Source: Paramecium tetraurelia
Lineage: Eukaryota > Ciliophora > Oligohymenophorea > Peniculida > Parameciidae
Length of the DNA stretch: 64,000 nucleotides
Assembly (NCBI RefSeq): GCF_000165425.1
Contig: NW_001799288.1
Location: forward strand, 461,067-525,066
Direction of reading: 5' to 3'
Of the stretch, positions 23,301-35,742 are shown one piece after another. Position 1 is the stretch's first letter. The number at the start of each line of letters is the position of its first letter. The notes under the pieces are model-generated. The model made no database searches, was not told the DNA's origin, and saw only the letters and a list, made by a program, of their open reading frames with translations. Both the position numbers and the translations under genes were made by a program.

Positions 23301-26300
23301 AGCATGTAAGGAAGCCAAAACTACAGGAGGTGCTTTATGTTGGATGGAAACAGCTGGTCCAGGATCTTGTATAGCTAGATCATGTGATCAGACTATTAGT
23401 AATCCTAGTGTGGCGATTTGTGCAGCTCACATTCCAAATTCATGCACATTTAATGGAACAAACTGTGTAGCCATCCAAGGTTGTACAAGTTACACTGGTC
23501 TTACTATTGCTTAATGTCAATAGATAGTTGGAACCAGTGGGTATCCTTGTCAAAAAACAAGTTCTATTTTAACTGATAGTTGCATCGAGAGATCTTGTAC
23601 TGATGTCACATCACCAAAAAAACAAAGTGATTGCACAGGTTATTTATCGAAATGCACATTTGACGGTACAATCTGTAAGTTAATCTAATCTACGTGTGAT
23701 TAGTATATTGATTTTACTTAAGCTGCCTGTTAAGCTACTGTTACAACAACTGGAGAGAAATGCTGGAAGTAATTTGATGAGATAGGAAAATGTGAAGTGA
23801 GAACATGTACAAATGCTCCAACTTAAACTTCTGAAACAGTTTGTAGATCCCATTTGAGTACTTGCACATTTAATGGCAGTGGGTGTGTTGATTAATAAAC
23901 TACATGTTAAGGATACACAGACACGAATGCTTTGAATTGTTAAAAATTATCAGCTTTCAATGCTGGGGTTGCAACTCCATGTTGGTTGGTTTCTGGTACT
24001 GGTTCATGTATTGATAAATAATGTGTGCACAATACAACTGCAACAACCGATTAAGAGTGTGAAGCTTTCCTTTCTGGCTGTGTTACAACTGGCAAGGGAT
24101 GTACAAGTAATACCACTTTATGTTCACAATTGACTGGAACTCAAGATGGATGTGCTGCATTGGTTGGCAATTTTAAACGATGTAAGGGAGCATCTGATTA
24201 ATCAGGGGAATGCAGTATCAAATATTGTCAAGATAACTCAACTGCTACTAGTGATACTTAATGTACTTCATATATGGCAGGTTGTTTAACAAGAGGAAAG
24301 GGTTGCATTGCATCAACAGAGCCTTGCACTGCATACAAGGGAACTTAAACTTAATGCAATAATTTTAAGGGTGCTGGCAGAACATGCACAAATACAAGTC
24401 AAGCAACTAGTTCCACTTCCTGTATTGAGCGTAAATGTAGTGATAATACAACAGCCACTTCAGACTCGGAATGCTCTACTTTCCAAGTTGGATGTATAAC
24501 GAATGGTAAGGGATGTACATCATTAACATCTTAGTGTACTTCATTTTTTGGAACCTAATCATCATGCTCATCTTTTGTTGGAAATTCTGGAAAATAGAAA
24601 TGTTATGGCACATCAGTTTCAACTCCTTCAGCTTGTGCAATTAGAGTTTGTACTCATAATACAACATCAATAACTGATAGTGAATGTGAGTCATTCTTGA
24701 CTGGTTGTATCACAAATGGCAAAGGATGTGTGTTACCTTAGGCCTGTTCTGCATTTTAAGGAACACGAATATCCTGTTAAACATTTTCTGCTTCTGATAA
24801 ACCATGCAAAGGTGTGAGTTCAACAATTGTGGGTGCTTGCAAGGCTGCTACTTGTTAAGATGCTCCAAACAATTATGACACAGACGAATAATGCGCGAAA
24901 TTCAAGACAGGTTGTGTCACAAATGGGTTTGGATGTGTCAGTTCAATAGCCTGTAAAAACATACAATCAGAAAAGTCTTGCACAGCAAATTCATCTTGTT
25001 CTTTCATTGGCTCATGTAGAAGTGTTGCATTAGCTTCTTGCACTACATTTACAGATGCCTCAACATGTGTATCTACACCAGTGAAGACTTAGATTGGAAG
25101 ATGCTCTTGGGATACTACCACTAATGGATGTAGAAATTGGTAATGCAGTGATGCTCCATTGAGTGTCAATACTCATGCTGGATGTCAAGCACTCAATCTT
25201 AGCTGTACAACTAGGGGAAGTGGTTGTGTCACTAAAGCTTAATGCAGTGAATATTTGGATCAATCCATTTGTCTATCAGCCAAGTCAATTCTGGATGATA
25301 CTTGTGTTTGGGACACAACTACAACTACTAATGTGTGTAGAAAAAGAAATTGTTCCGATGCTCCAAAAGCATTGAAGACTGATGAAGGATGTGCTGCATA
25401 TTTACCTGGATGTTTAACTACTGGTTACGGCTGTGCTGCTCCACCCTTTGATTGCACTGCCAACATTACATAAACAAGGTGTTTAGTAGATTCTACTGGT
25501 AACCCTTGCATTTGGCTCAACACTTCAAATAAATGTTAAAATTACACTAAGTGCACTGACATCCAAAAAACCACATTCCAAGAATGCCAAGCCTTTTCAT
25601 TGTTCTGCACTTCTGATGGAATTAATTGTGTGCCTTTCAGTCTTTGTGCTTATTACACAACACCCAATAGTTGTTTGTAAGGAACTGATGGTCTATGTGG
25701 TTGGTAAGCAGATACCAATAAATGTATCAAATTTAATTCATGTGAACAATTTGTCTCCACACTCACAACTTAATGTTCGACATTCAATTCCAATTGCATA
25801 AGCAATGGTAAAGCCTGCATAACAAAACTCAAATGCAGCGAATATACAGTCGAAATGGCATGCCAATCAGGAGGAACCGATGGATTTTGTAAATGGGAAA
25901 ACAACAAATGCAGAATCAGACAATGTTCTGATGCCACCGAAGATACAACTGTTTTTGAATCATGTTGGAAGTTCAGTGCAGAGAAAGTATGTACTACAAA
26001 TGGTTCTAAATGTATCGACATTACCAATTGCAGTACCTATGGCAAAAACTATTGCAAATTGGGAACAGATGGATATTGTACTTATGATGATACCAACTCA
26101 TTGTGCAGACCTATGATATGCTCTGATAACAAAGATACAACTAGTGCAGTATGTTTAAAGAAAGTAGGTCTTAAATGCGTCTCTGATGGAACTAAATGCA
26201 TCGACATTGCTAAATGTTCAGCCTATTCAGACAAAGAAGCCTGCAATGGAGGAGGCACTGATGGAGTCTGTGTTTTCTCCCCATCCCAAAATAATCCTTT

Positions 26301-26727
26301 AGTCGGAATCTGCAAATTAATGACTTCCTGTTAAAGTGCTGCTCAAGATCAAATTGCTTGCTCAAAAGCACCTTGCATTTTCAGTAACAACGCTTGTGGA
26401 CCTTAAACTTGTGCTTCTTAATAGCAAGGTACCAAGTGTAATTCCATTCAATCATTCGATAAGAAAACCATCACTGTTTGTGTTCCTGATGGAAATGGGG
26501 GATGTTCATAAGGAGATGCCTCATCACTTTCTTCAAGTTTATGCTTTGAATTGAGTGGCAGAACATATTCTTGGAACCCATCCAAGAGTAAATGTGAAAA
26601 GTGTGCTAAGGCTAACAACAATAATTCTACAGATACTCCAGATGACGGTGATGGAGAAGAATAAACAACCCACGCGGTTTCTTTAACAACAGCATTCCTC
26701 GTCTTATTTAGCTTTATTTCAGTTTGA
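20356..26727 (+). CDS. Immobilisation (variable surface) antigen, GPI-anchored type
   Basis: One uninterrupted frame of 2123 codons, no intron, unlike almost every neighbour. It begins with a signal peptide (MNIQAFLVLIVLLTIGVK) and ends with a hydrophobic GPI-attachment-type tail (LTTAFLVLFSFISV). In between are about 28-30 Cys-rich periods of roughly 65-75 residues with regularly spaced Cys pairs (e.g. NGCVTKGTGC-like turns) and abundant Thr/Ser. This is the Paramecium surface-antigen domain architecture; length is slightly below the largest known i-antigens. The central units (about 22000-25300) are more alike than the ends, as in other antigens of this class. It coats the cell and cilia; only one such antigen is usually expressed at a time. 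Confidence 0.92.
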
Positions 26728-26973
26728 GATCTTTATTTTCATTGATTAAAATATTCAATATAGTTTATTTAAATTAGTATTTTTAAGTCTCTATTCAAAA
26801 TTAATGGACATTGATAAATGATTTCATATTTTTATGAATTCTCTCTTATTGAGTTAAGAATTTCACATAATACAATTATATGTTATTCACTATCTGATTT
26901 TATTAATTTAAACAATTAAATTACATATGCATTATTAAATATAATCATAAACAAAATTTAATATTGAATTAAG

Positions 26974-29121
26974 ATGTCATATATAAATAAATTGCTTGTT
27001 GCAAATAGAGGTGAAATTGCATGCAGAGTTATGAGGACAGCCAAGAAAATGGGCATCAAAACTGTGGCTGTGTATAGTGATATTGACAAAAATACTTTGT
27101 TTGTTGAAATGGCTGATGAAGCTTACAATATAGGTCCTCCTTAAGCTTGTAATTATGAGTTAATATCGCTTAGTGCAATCATATTTAAGGAGTGATAAAA
27201 TCATTGACGTTGCATTAGGCACAAAGAGTCAAGCTATTCATCCAGGCTTTGGATTTCTTTCAGAAAATGCACAATTTTCCGAAGATTGTCAAAAAAATGA
27301 TATTGTAATATATATCTTAAATCGTCCAAGATATTTGTTGGTCCAGGAGCTGATGCAATTAGAAAAATGGGATCCAAGAGCGAATCAAAAATTATAATGA
27401 CAAATGCTTAAGTGCCAGTTGTCCCAGGATATCACGGTGAAAATCAAGATCCTAATTTGTAATCATTTGACTCTTACTAGGTTAGTCTGCTTCAAGAGGC
27501 TGAGAAAATCGGGTTCCCAGTTTTGATTAAGGCTGTTATGGGTGGAGGAGGAAAAGGAATGAGGATTGTCAGATAGAAATCTGAATTTTTAGAAGCTTTG
27601 GAAGGAGCCAAAAGAGAAGCCTTAAAGAGTTTCAAAGACGAAAGAGTGCTCGTTGAAAAATACATTGAAAAGCCTAGACACATTGAAGTTCAGATCTTTG
27701 GTGATAAACACAACAATTATGTTCATTTATTCGAGAGAGATTGCTCAATTCAAAGGAGACATTAAAAAGTCATCGAAGAAGCACCTTCTGCCTTGGAAGA
27801 GAAAATAAGATATGATATCGGTGAAGTATGTGCTATTCTATAAATTAGAAAGCCAAAGCAGCTGCCAGAGCAGTTAAATACTCAAATGCAGGAACCGTAG
27901 AGTTTATATTTGATTTGGATTCAAGTAAATTCTACTTTATGGAAATGAACACAAGATTGTAAGTTGAACATCCAATTACAGAAATGATTACTGGGGTTGA
28001 TTTAGTTGAATGGTAACTTAGAGTTGCAAGTGGAGAACAACTACCATTAACTCAAGAATAAATTAAAAGAAAAGGTCATTCAATTGAAGCTCGTATCTAT
28101 TCAGAGAGTCCTAACAATAATTTCTTACCAGGGAGTGGCAAACTTGATCATTATTCAGAACCAAAAGCATCTCAATCTGTTAGAATTGAAACTGGTGTAA
28201 GAGAAGGAGATACTATTTCAATCTTCTATGATCCCATGATTGCTAAGTTGGTTGTCTATGGAGAAAATAGACAATTGGCCATCTAAACACTTTTAAATGC
28301 CTTGTAAAATTATTAAGTAATCTTTAACCTAATTCTTTTAGATTCAAGGCTTACCTAATAACATTTCATTTTTAAAAACAGTTCTTTAACATCCAGAATA
28401 TGTAAATTAGTAATATGATACCTCCTTCATTGCCAAAAACTAAGACACTTTATTAAAATTAAAAGACCATTACAATCCTATCGATATTGCTCTAGCAATT
28501 GCTGGTAGACATTTCCTAAATTCGGTTAATTTACCTAAATCACTCTTAAATTTCAGAAATGGTGCTCAAATTCATAATAAATTATCATTGCATATTTAAA
28601 GTGCTTCATATGCACATTAAAAGGAGATTAAGATTACTCATAACATTAATGGAAACACTCATGAATTAGAAATTAAAGGTTAAAAGATTGTAATCAATAA
28701 AGTAACTAAAAGTTAAGAACATAATAATTTATTAATTTTTGAAACCAATAAAGGAATCTTCATCAGAACTATTAGAAACGGATAGAACTTATTGATTTTT
28801 GATGCCGAAGGAGACCCTATCACTATCACTGTCTCTTCTGATGAGGTCAAGAAGGTCAAATCGGATCAACATGGACATGGCAATAATAAAGAAATTGTTG
28901 CTCCTATGCCATGCACTTTGACCAAAGTTAATGTAAAGGTTGGATAAAAAGTGAAAAGAGGTATATAGTTTATAATTATTAAAGGTGATATTTTAATTAT
29001 CATGGAAGCCATGAAGATGGAACACACAATTAAAGCAGCCATAGATGGTGAAGTTAAAGAGGTCAGATACAAAGAAGGACAATTCATTGAACCAGGAGCT
29101 TTGATTGTTAAATTAGAATGA
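26974..29121 (+). CDS. MCCC1: Methylcrotonoyl-CoA carboxylase alpha (biotin-containing) subunit
   Basis: 674 residues, introns of 25, 26, 23, 25 and 24 nt, exact frame. Biotin carboxylase domain: [18 protein letters not shown] at the start, ATP-grasp [10 protein letters not shown] at about 172, [10 protein letters not shown], and [19 protein letters not shown]. The C-terminal biotinyl domain has the acceptor lysine in EAMKMEHTI at about 636. The EHT context favours MCC over propionyl-CoA carboxylase. It catalyses ATP-dependent biotin carboxylation for leucine breakdown in mitochondria; no strong cleavable presequence is seen (MSYINK). The beta subunit is not in the window. Confidence 0.93.
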
Positions 29122-29776
29122 AATAGAAATTTATAAAGTCATATTGAATATTCTATTAAACAAACTATTCATTTTATATTCTTTCCAAGTTTATTAGCTT
29201 ATTTATGCAATTTTAAAGGGAATTGTAAACAAGAATAGAGGTTGATTTCAGAATAATAAAAGTAATGAAAAAATCATATCTCGATTATAATTGGAAATAA
29301 ATGTAATTCTGAGATATATATAGGGCTTGAATAAATGATTTTTCTAAAAGAATATAAAATAGAAATTAAATTTTTCTATCAAATAAATTAGTTCAAAGTA
29401 TATATAGCAGACTTCTCCTAAAGACTTAAATAGTATTTTAGAAAAAATGTATAAAAAAACAACAGTTTATCAAAATTCAACCCAAAAAAGCAACCTATAA
29501 ATTGCGCTATAAAATGCTATTCTTTAATTAGCTTGTTGGCTAGTATTAGCTATTGCATACAAAATGAATTACATAATAAATAACTAAAGTTAATTCTAAT
29601 ATTTTATAAAAATGAAAAATAGAGGAATCCAGTCTTAGGAAGCTATAAAATAATAATTTTATGCATAAATCCTATAATTACATTTATTTATATAAGAACT
29701 AAATTTATTATTAGTTTTTTAGGATAAAATTTGGTTGTAGAATTAATTTTTCTAATTCATTATTTTTTATAATAGA
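29122..29776. other. Intergenic region, about 655 bp, with a weak small ORF
   Basis: AT-rich 5' flank of the giant CxxC gene. An open reading from ATG 29447 gives a short product with one hydrophobic segment (LACWLVLAIAYKM), but it runs without a stop into the next gene in another frame, so it is not called as a gene. Confidence 0.4.
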
Positions 29777-32700
29777 ATGAAATTAATTCTCCTTTCGTTG
29801 TGCTTATTGCTGTTGACTAGCGAGTAAAATTGTAAAACCATTTAAAATATTTAGGTCATTATAGCTGTTTATCTTGTGATTCTGGTGATAAAATAAAGTG
29901 CAAGACTTGCGATGAAAAAACAAGAATTTTTAGAGACGGGAAATGCGAATGCAAAGATGGATTCGTAGAAATGTAAACTTTATAATCTTCTGAATGCCTA
30001 TGTAATTTATTTTAATATTTGAAGAGTGCTCCTAAAATTGCATTAAATGCGACATTAGTCAAAGGAATCACTGTTTGAGTTGTGGAGATACTACTTAGAA
30101 CTTTAGAGAATTAAAGAACGATGATTGTGTGTGTATAGCAGGTTATCATGCCGTACCTTATTAATATGCGTGTGAATCAGATGAATGGGATCAACGATTA
30201 TATACTTTTAAATATAAAATTGACACTAATAAAAAATATTGGAATTAAGTCGTAAATTTCTTTGACAATACTGGAATATAGGACTAATTAATTAACCTGA
30301 TAAAGAAATCATATTTATAGGATACTTAAGAGAGTTCTGTTTAAAAATATTACTTTGATTTAGAAAATAATTAAAAGAAATTTTTTTACAGAGATAAGAA
30401 TCCTATCGGTGAGTACTATTAGTAATTGGATTAAAATGTATTTGCAGTTGGATATTTACAACCAAAATCTCCATAAAGTATTTTATGGGGTTATGGTTCA
30501 ACTGAAGTAGGATGGGAAAGCAATGTCTATTTTACCAGCAGAACTTTAGATGTGTAATGGAATACAAGATTGTTTTAATATTTAAAGTACGGTTAATTAT
30601 TTATTCAAACAATATTATCGGAATAACTTTAAATCACGAGTAGATTATTAAGTGAGGACTATTCTAAATTCAATATGATTTACTTTTTTTACATTGGTTA
30701 CAAAGTGAATAGATTTTTGAACACTTATGAACTGGAACTATTGATAGATAAATTAATGAATTTAGTTAATGGGTGCAAATCCTATTGTTCAGATTGTTTA
30801 TTCTATTAAAATTAATAATTTTGTTAGAGTTGTGATTTGAATAGAGAAAATAATGCCGGAAATTGTAAGTGTATATACGAAACAAATGATTAAGCAAAAT
30901 GTTTTTCTCCATGCAATCTTGAGAGTTGTGTAACATGTGTGAATGGAGTGTGTGTAAAATGTCCTGATGGATAATCTCCTCCTTGCACAACCCCAATTAT
31001 TTAATGTGATGATGGATTTTATTTAGATAATTCTAAATGTGTATTATGCGAAAGTCCATGTATTAAATGTTCATCTAAAACAGTATGTAATAAATGTATG
31101 GACTCATATTATTTGGATTCTACAAATACATGCTAATAATGCAAGAGTCCATGCAATTTTTGTCAAAATGACAGTAATTGTACAACTTGTGTATAAAAAC
31201 ATTTTTTTCTAGATCAAAAATGTCATTCATGTACAATGATAGATGGTTGTGAAGATTGTTAAGAAGAAAACAAATGTCTCACATGTATCCGAGGAAAATA
31301 TAGAGATGATTAATATTAGTGCAAAAATTGTCTAAACAGTTGTGTTAGTTGTACTGGATTAAACTAATGTTTAGAATGTAAAGATGGATATTACAATACT
31401 TTAGGAGATTGCAAAGGATGTCCATCAATTTGCTCTAGATGTCTGAATAGTTCTTAATGCACTAAATGTGTATAAGGGTATTTTTTGAAATAATTAAATT
31501 GTTAACCATGTGCTGCTGGTTGTGCATCATGTTTTGATAATAAAGATAATTGTTTTTTGTGTAATAATGGATATCTATTAATGAATAATTCTTGCGTATA
31601 ATGCTAAAGTCCATGCAAGTCATGCGATAAAAATATTACTAAATGTATTTCATGTGTTGATAAATATTATCTAAATTCGAATAATGAGTGTATTGCTTGT
31701 GATAAAGGATGTGTAAATTGTTATTCATAGTAGTTTTGTTTAAGTTGCTAAAAAGGATATTATTTAGAAAACAACTTTTGCTTTTAATGTCTTTCTGGAT
31801 GCTAAGAGTGTCAAAATATTTAAACTTGTGATTCCTGTAAGATCGGATATTACTTTGATTCAAATACCAAGATATGCAAATCATGTCCAATCAATTGTTA
31901 ACTGGACTGTTCTTTTTAAAATGATTAAATTACATGTAACACATGTTCAAAATCCTACTATAAAAACCCTACTACTCTTTAATGTGAAAATTGCGAATCT
32001 CCATGTCTCAATTGTAAATAGACTAAATCTTCATGTGATGATTGCATCAGTGGTTATTATTTGGATAATGCTTTATGTATTAAATGCAATATTGTGAATT
32101 GTAAGGAATGTTCTAGTTCCACCAAATGCAATATATGTAATGACGGTTATTTGTTAAATGATAGCAATTTATGTGTTTTATAAAATAGCACTTGTGGTTC
32201 CCATCAAATATAAGTGTAGATCAGTTAAGTTTGCTAAGAATGCTACTAGAATTGTTAATCATGCTATGGTACTGAATAAAATCAATGCAAATAATGTTAC
32301 TAAGGAGATTATTTAAATGAATAGAATTAATGTAGGAACTGTAAATATCCATGTAACGAATGTACAAATGAACTTGTATGTACATCTTGTTAAAATGGTA
32401 TGTATTTGGATGGCAGTAACTAATGTCATTTCTGCGATAGTAATAAATGTTAAGAATGTGATCCTACAACTCTTGTTTGTAAATAATGCTTTGATGGTTA
32501 TTATCTAAAAAATTCTATATGTCAATCTTGTTAACCTAATTGTAGAAGTTGTTAGTCAGATGTTTAATGTCTTACTTGTTTTGAGGGATAATATCTTAAT
32601 GAAAGTTCTACTTGCATCAAATGCATCGATGATAATTGTAGTTACTGTCCTAACTCAGGTGTTTGTCTTTAATGCAAGTCGGCTTATCTCATAGACGCAA

Positions 32701-35688
32701 ATTAGAAGTGTTATCTGAAAGTCAGCCCAATACAGTATTGTTTTAAGAGTTTCAATGAGATTGAATGCGATGTCTGTTCTTAAGGTTCATACTTAGATAC
32801 TGAAAAAAAATGTAGTTTATGTAATGACAATTGTAGAACTTGTTCAGATAATTCAACTTAATGTTTATCTTGTAATTTAAAATTTTATGTATCTCCAGAA
32901 AGAAAATGTGAAGTTTGCACAGCAGGTTGTTTAGAATGCAAAGACAAAGCAGATTTTTGTTAATCATGCGATTCTGGGTATATATTGATTTAAAGTGATT
33001 AACTTTGTTAAAAATGTGTTGAAAAATGTAAAACCTGTATAGATAAAAACGATAAATGCACGTCTTGTAAGGCTTTGTATTATTATCAAAATAATGACTG
33101 CATCTCATGTCCTAATGGATGTTTTACATGTGACTCATCCACTAAATGCACAAGTTGTATACCCAAATACTTTTAAAAAGATGTATCATGTTTATAATGT
33201 CCTTAATAATGCAAAGAATGCACTTCCTATGCTATTTGTACTGTCTGCATATAAAATTTTTATTTAGACGGATATTAGTGTAAACCATGTCCTTTTAAAT
33301 GCAAAGATACTTGCTATAAAGATGGTTCCTCTCTACGTTGTGATAATTGCAATATTGGCTATTTTTCAAAGGATAATGATTGCTTGAAATGTAAAGCTCC
33401 TTGCGAAACTTGTTAATCTAAAGAAGATGAATGCACATCTTGTATCGGAGGATATTTTTTGGCAATAAATAAAGAATGCCCAAAATGTAGAACTGAACAC
33501 TGTAGATTATGTTAGAGTCTCACAGGTCAATGTCTGAAGTGTGATTATGGTTATATTATGACTGATGTAGAAGTCTGTTCAATATGTACCACATGTACAT
33601 GTGATGAAAATAAGTATTATAATTGGGATAACGGAGGTTGTTTTGAATGTGATAGTTCTTGTTAAAAGTGCTACATTTCCCCAACTTAATGTACAACCTG
33701 TAAAGTCAACTAATATTTGGACCCCACAGATAATACATGTAATGTTTGTGTAAATCAATGTAAGACATGCAAAAGCGCTACTTAGTGTTCTTCCTGTGAG
33801 AATGGCTATTATTTATCAAGTGATATGTAATGTTTACTCTGTTAATCACCATGTGTCAATTGTTTAGACAATTATAAATGTCTTAATTGTGTAAATGGTT
33901 ATTATTTAAATGATACTACATGTGTCTAATGCAATTCAAAATGTGAACTATGTTCTTCTGAAGCTCAATGTTCAAAGTGTGTTCAAGATGGTCGAACTTA
34001 TTTTGATAATATATCTAAATGTAAGAACTGCGAATCCCCGTGTTAAGAATGTTATAATGCAGGATGTGTGAAATGTCCATCCATGTATTACATATCAGAA
34101 TAACAATGTATTCGATGTTCTGATAACTGCTTATAATGTTCAAGTTCTGAATGTCTATAATGTGCTAATGGCTATTATATAAATGGGTAAACTTGTGAAT
34201 AATGTTCTGAGAATTGTTTATCATGTACTTCTACTGAGTGTACAAAATGCAAGGTTCAATATTTTGTAAATGGGACATCATGTGAGAAATGCATGGATAA
34301 TTGTAACGTGTGTGATTCAACAACCAGTTGTATCACCTGCCAAACTGGATATTACTTTGATTAATCACTTCTGATCTGTTAAAAATGCAATGAAAACTGC
34401 CTTTCTTGCAATGCTGCTAGTTGTTTGAAATGTGTTGAAGGTTATTATTCTGCTAGTACTAATTGTATTAAATGCTAAGATAATTGTTTATCTTGTACTT
34501 CCACTAAATGTAATTAGTGTGTTGTTCCTTATTAAATTAATCAGCAATTTTGTATATTATGTAAATAAGGATGTAAAACATGTTCAGATTAAGAATGCTA
34601 CATCTGCGATGACAAATACTATTTGGATTCAAAAACAAAATAATGTGTCAATTGTAATCCTAACTGCTTAAGTTGCACTATTACCGATTGTCTATCATGC
34701 AATAATGGATATTATCCAAAAGGTTAAACTTGTGTCCATTGTGATGCAAATTGTGTATCTTGCAACGAATAAGGATGTCTTGAATGCAATAGCTCTTTTT
34801 ATCTTGATCAAGGGAAATGCTTCAAGTGCCAAGACAATTGTAAATAGTGCACTATCGATTCTTGTCTAGAATGTGGAACAGGATATTATCTTAATGGAAC
34901 CAAATGTGAATAATGTAATGTGCCATGTATTGAATGTACAAGTTAAACGGTTTGTTTAAAATGCTCAAAAGGGTCTTATTTAGATTAGAATAAATGTGTA
35001 AATTGTGAATCAAATTGTGATTCTTGTACCTAAGAGGGATGTAGCTCATGTGTTGCTGCTTATCGATTAAATGAGAAGGACAAATCTTGTGTTTCATGCT
35101 CTGTTAAGAATTGTTCGACTTGTCCTCAAGATAAATGTTCTCTTTGCCAAACAGGGTACTGTTCTGCTGATTCTGAATGTTAAAAATGTCCTAGTTCATG
35201 TAAACTCTGTACAGAAAATGCCTACGTTAAATGCTCAGAATGTAATCAATTAAATCTTGGATGCTTAAGTGGATAGTATTTAGATAAGACAACTTCAATA
35301 TGCTAATGTATAAAATATATTTATATTCTAAGTTTGCTAAATTAACAATTGTCTAGAGTGCTCCTCAGAATCTACATGTTTATCCTGCCAATACGGATAT
35401 AGTTTGTCAGATGCTTAGGATTAATGCATTAAAAATGAGTCATCATTGAATACTGATGTTATTGCTGGAGTTATTGGAGGAGGTGCGATAGCCTTATTTA
35501 TAGCAATTGCAGCATAAAAATTCTCTATGATTCATATTACTACCAAATTATTCAAGAGCGCCTCTATTTAGTTTGAGACAAAATTAGGTTCAACTGGAGC
35601 TGCTCCATCCAATTGGGAATAAATACCTAATATGACTTCAGATTAATTGGACAAAATATTAAAAGATTAATCTTTTTAAATGTTATGA
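29777..35688 (+). CDS. Giant CxxC-repeat (furin/GFR-type) type I membrane protein
   Basis: 1946 residues, introns of 23, 23 and 25 nt, exact frame. A signal peptide (MKLILLSLCLLLLTSEQ) is followed by a Cys-rich start, a Cys-free insert of about 200 residues (nt 30190-30770) and then more than 1400 residues of short repeats built as C-x2-C...C-x2-C (pattern CxxCxxGYYLDxxxxxCxxC), as in growth-factor-receptor/furin-like domains. One transmembrane segment (VIAGVIGGGAIALFIAIAA) and a 60-residue cytosolic tail end the protein. It is a member of the large ciliate family annotated as insulin-like growth factor binding protein N-terminal domain; ligand and role are unknown. It is not a GPI-type antigen. 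Confidence 0.9.
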
Positions 35689-35742
35689 TTTATATTTAAT
35701 AACTTATAATTTATATGTAGTTGATAACATCTATAATATATT

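Noticed and set aside
29447-29776. Small transmembrane ORF upstream of the CxxC gene
   Set aside because: It has no stop before the next gene and no supporting splice signals; kept only as a note on the gap.
20356-35688. CRISPR-like or satellite arrays suggested by dense short repeats
   Set aside because: The repeats are coding, Cys-phased protein domains in two open frames; there are no spacer-repeat units.
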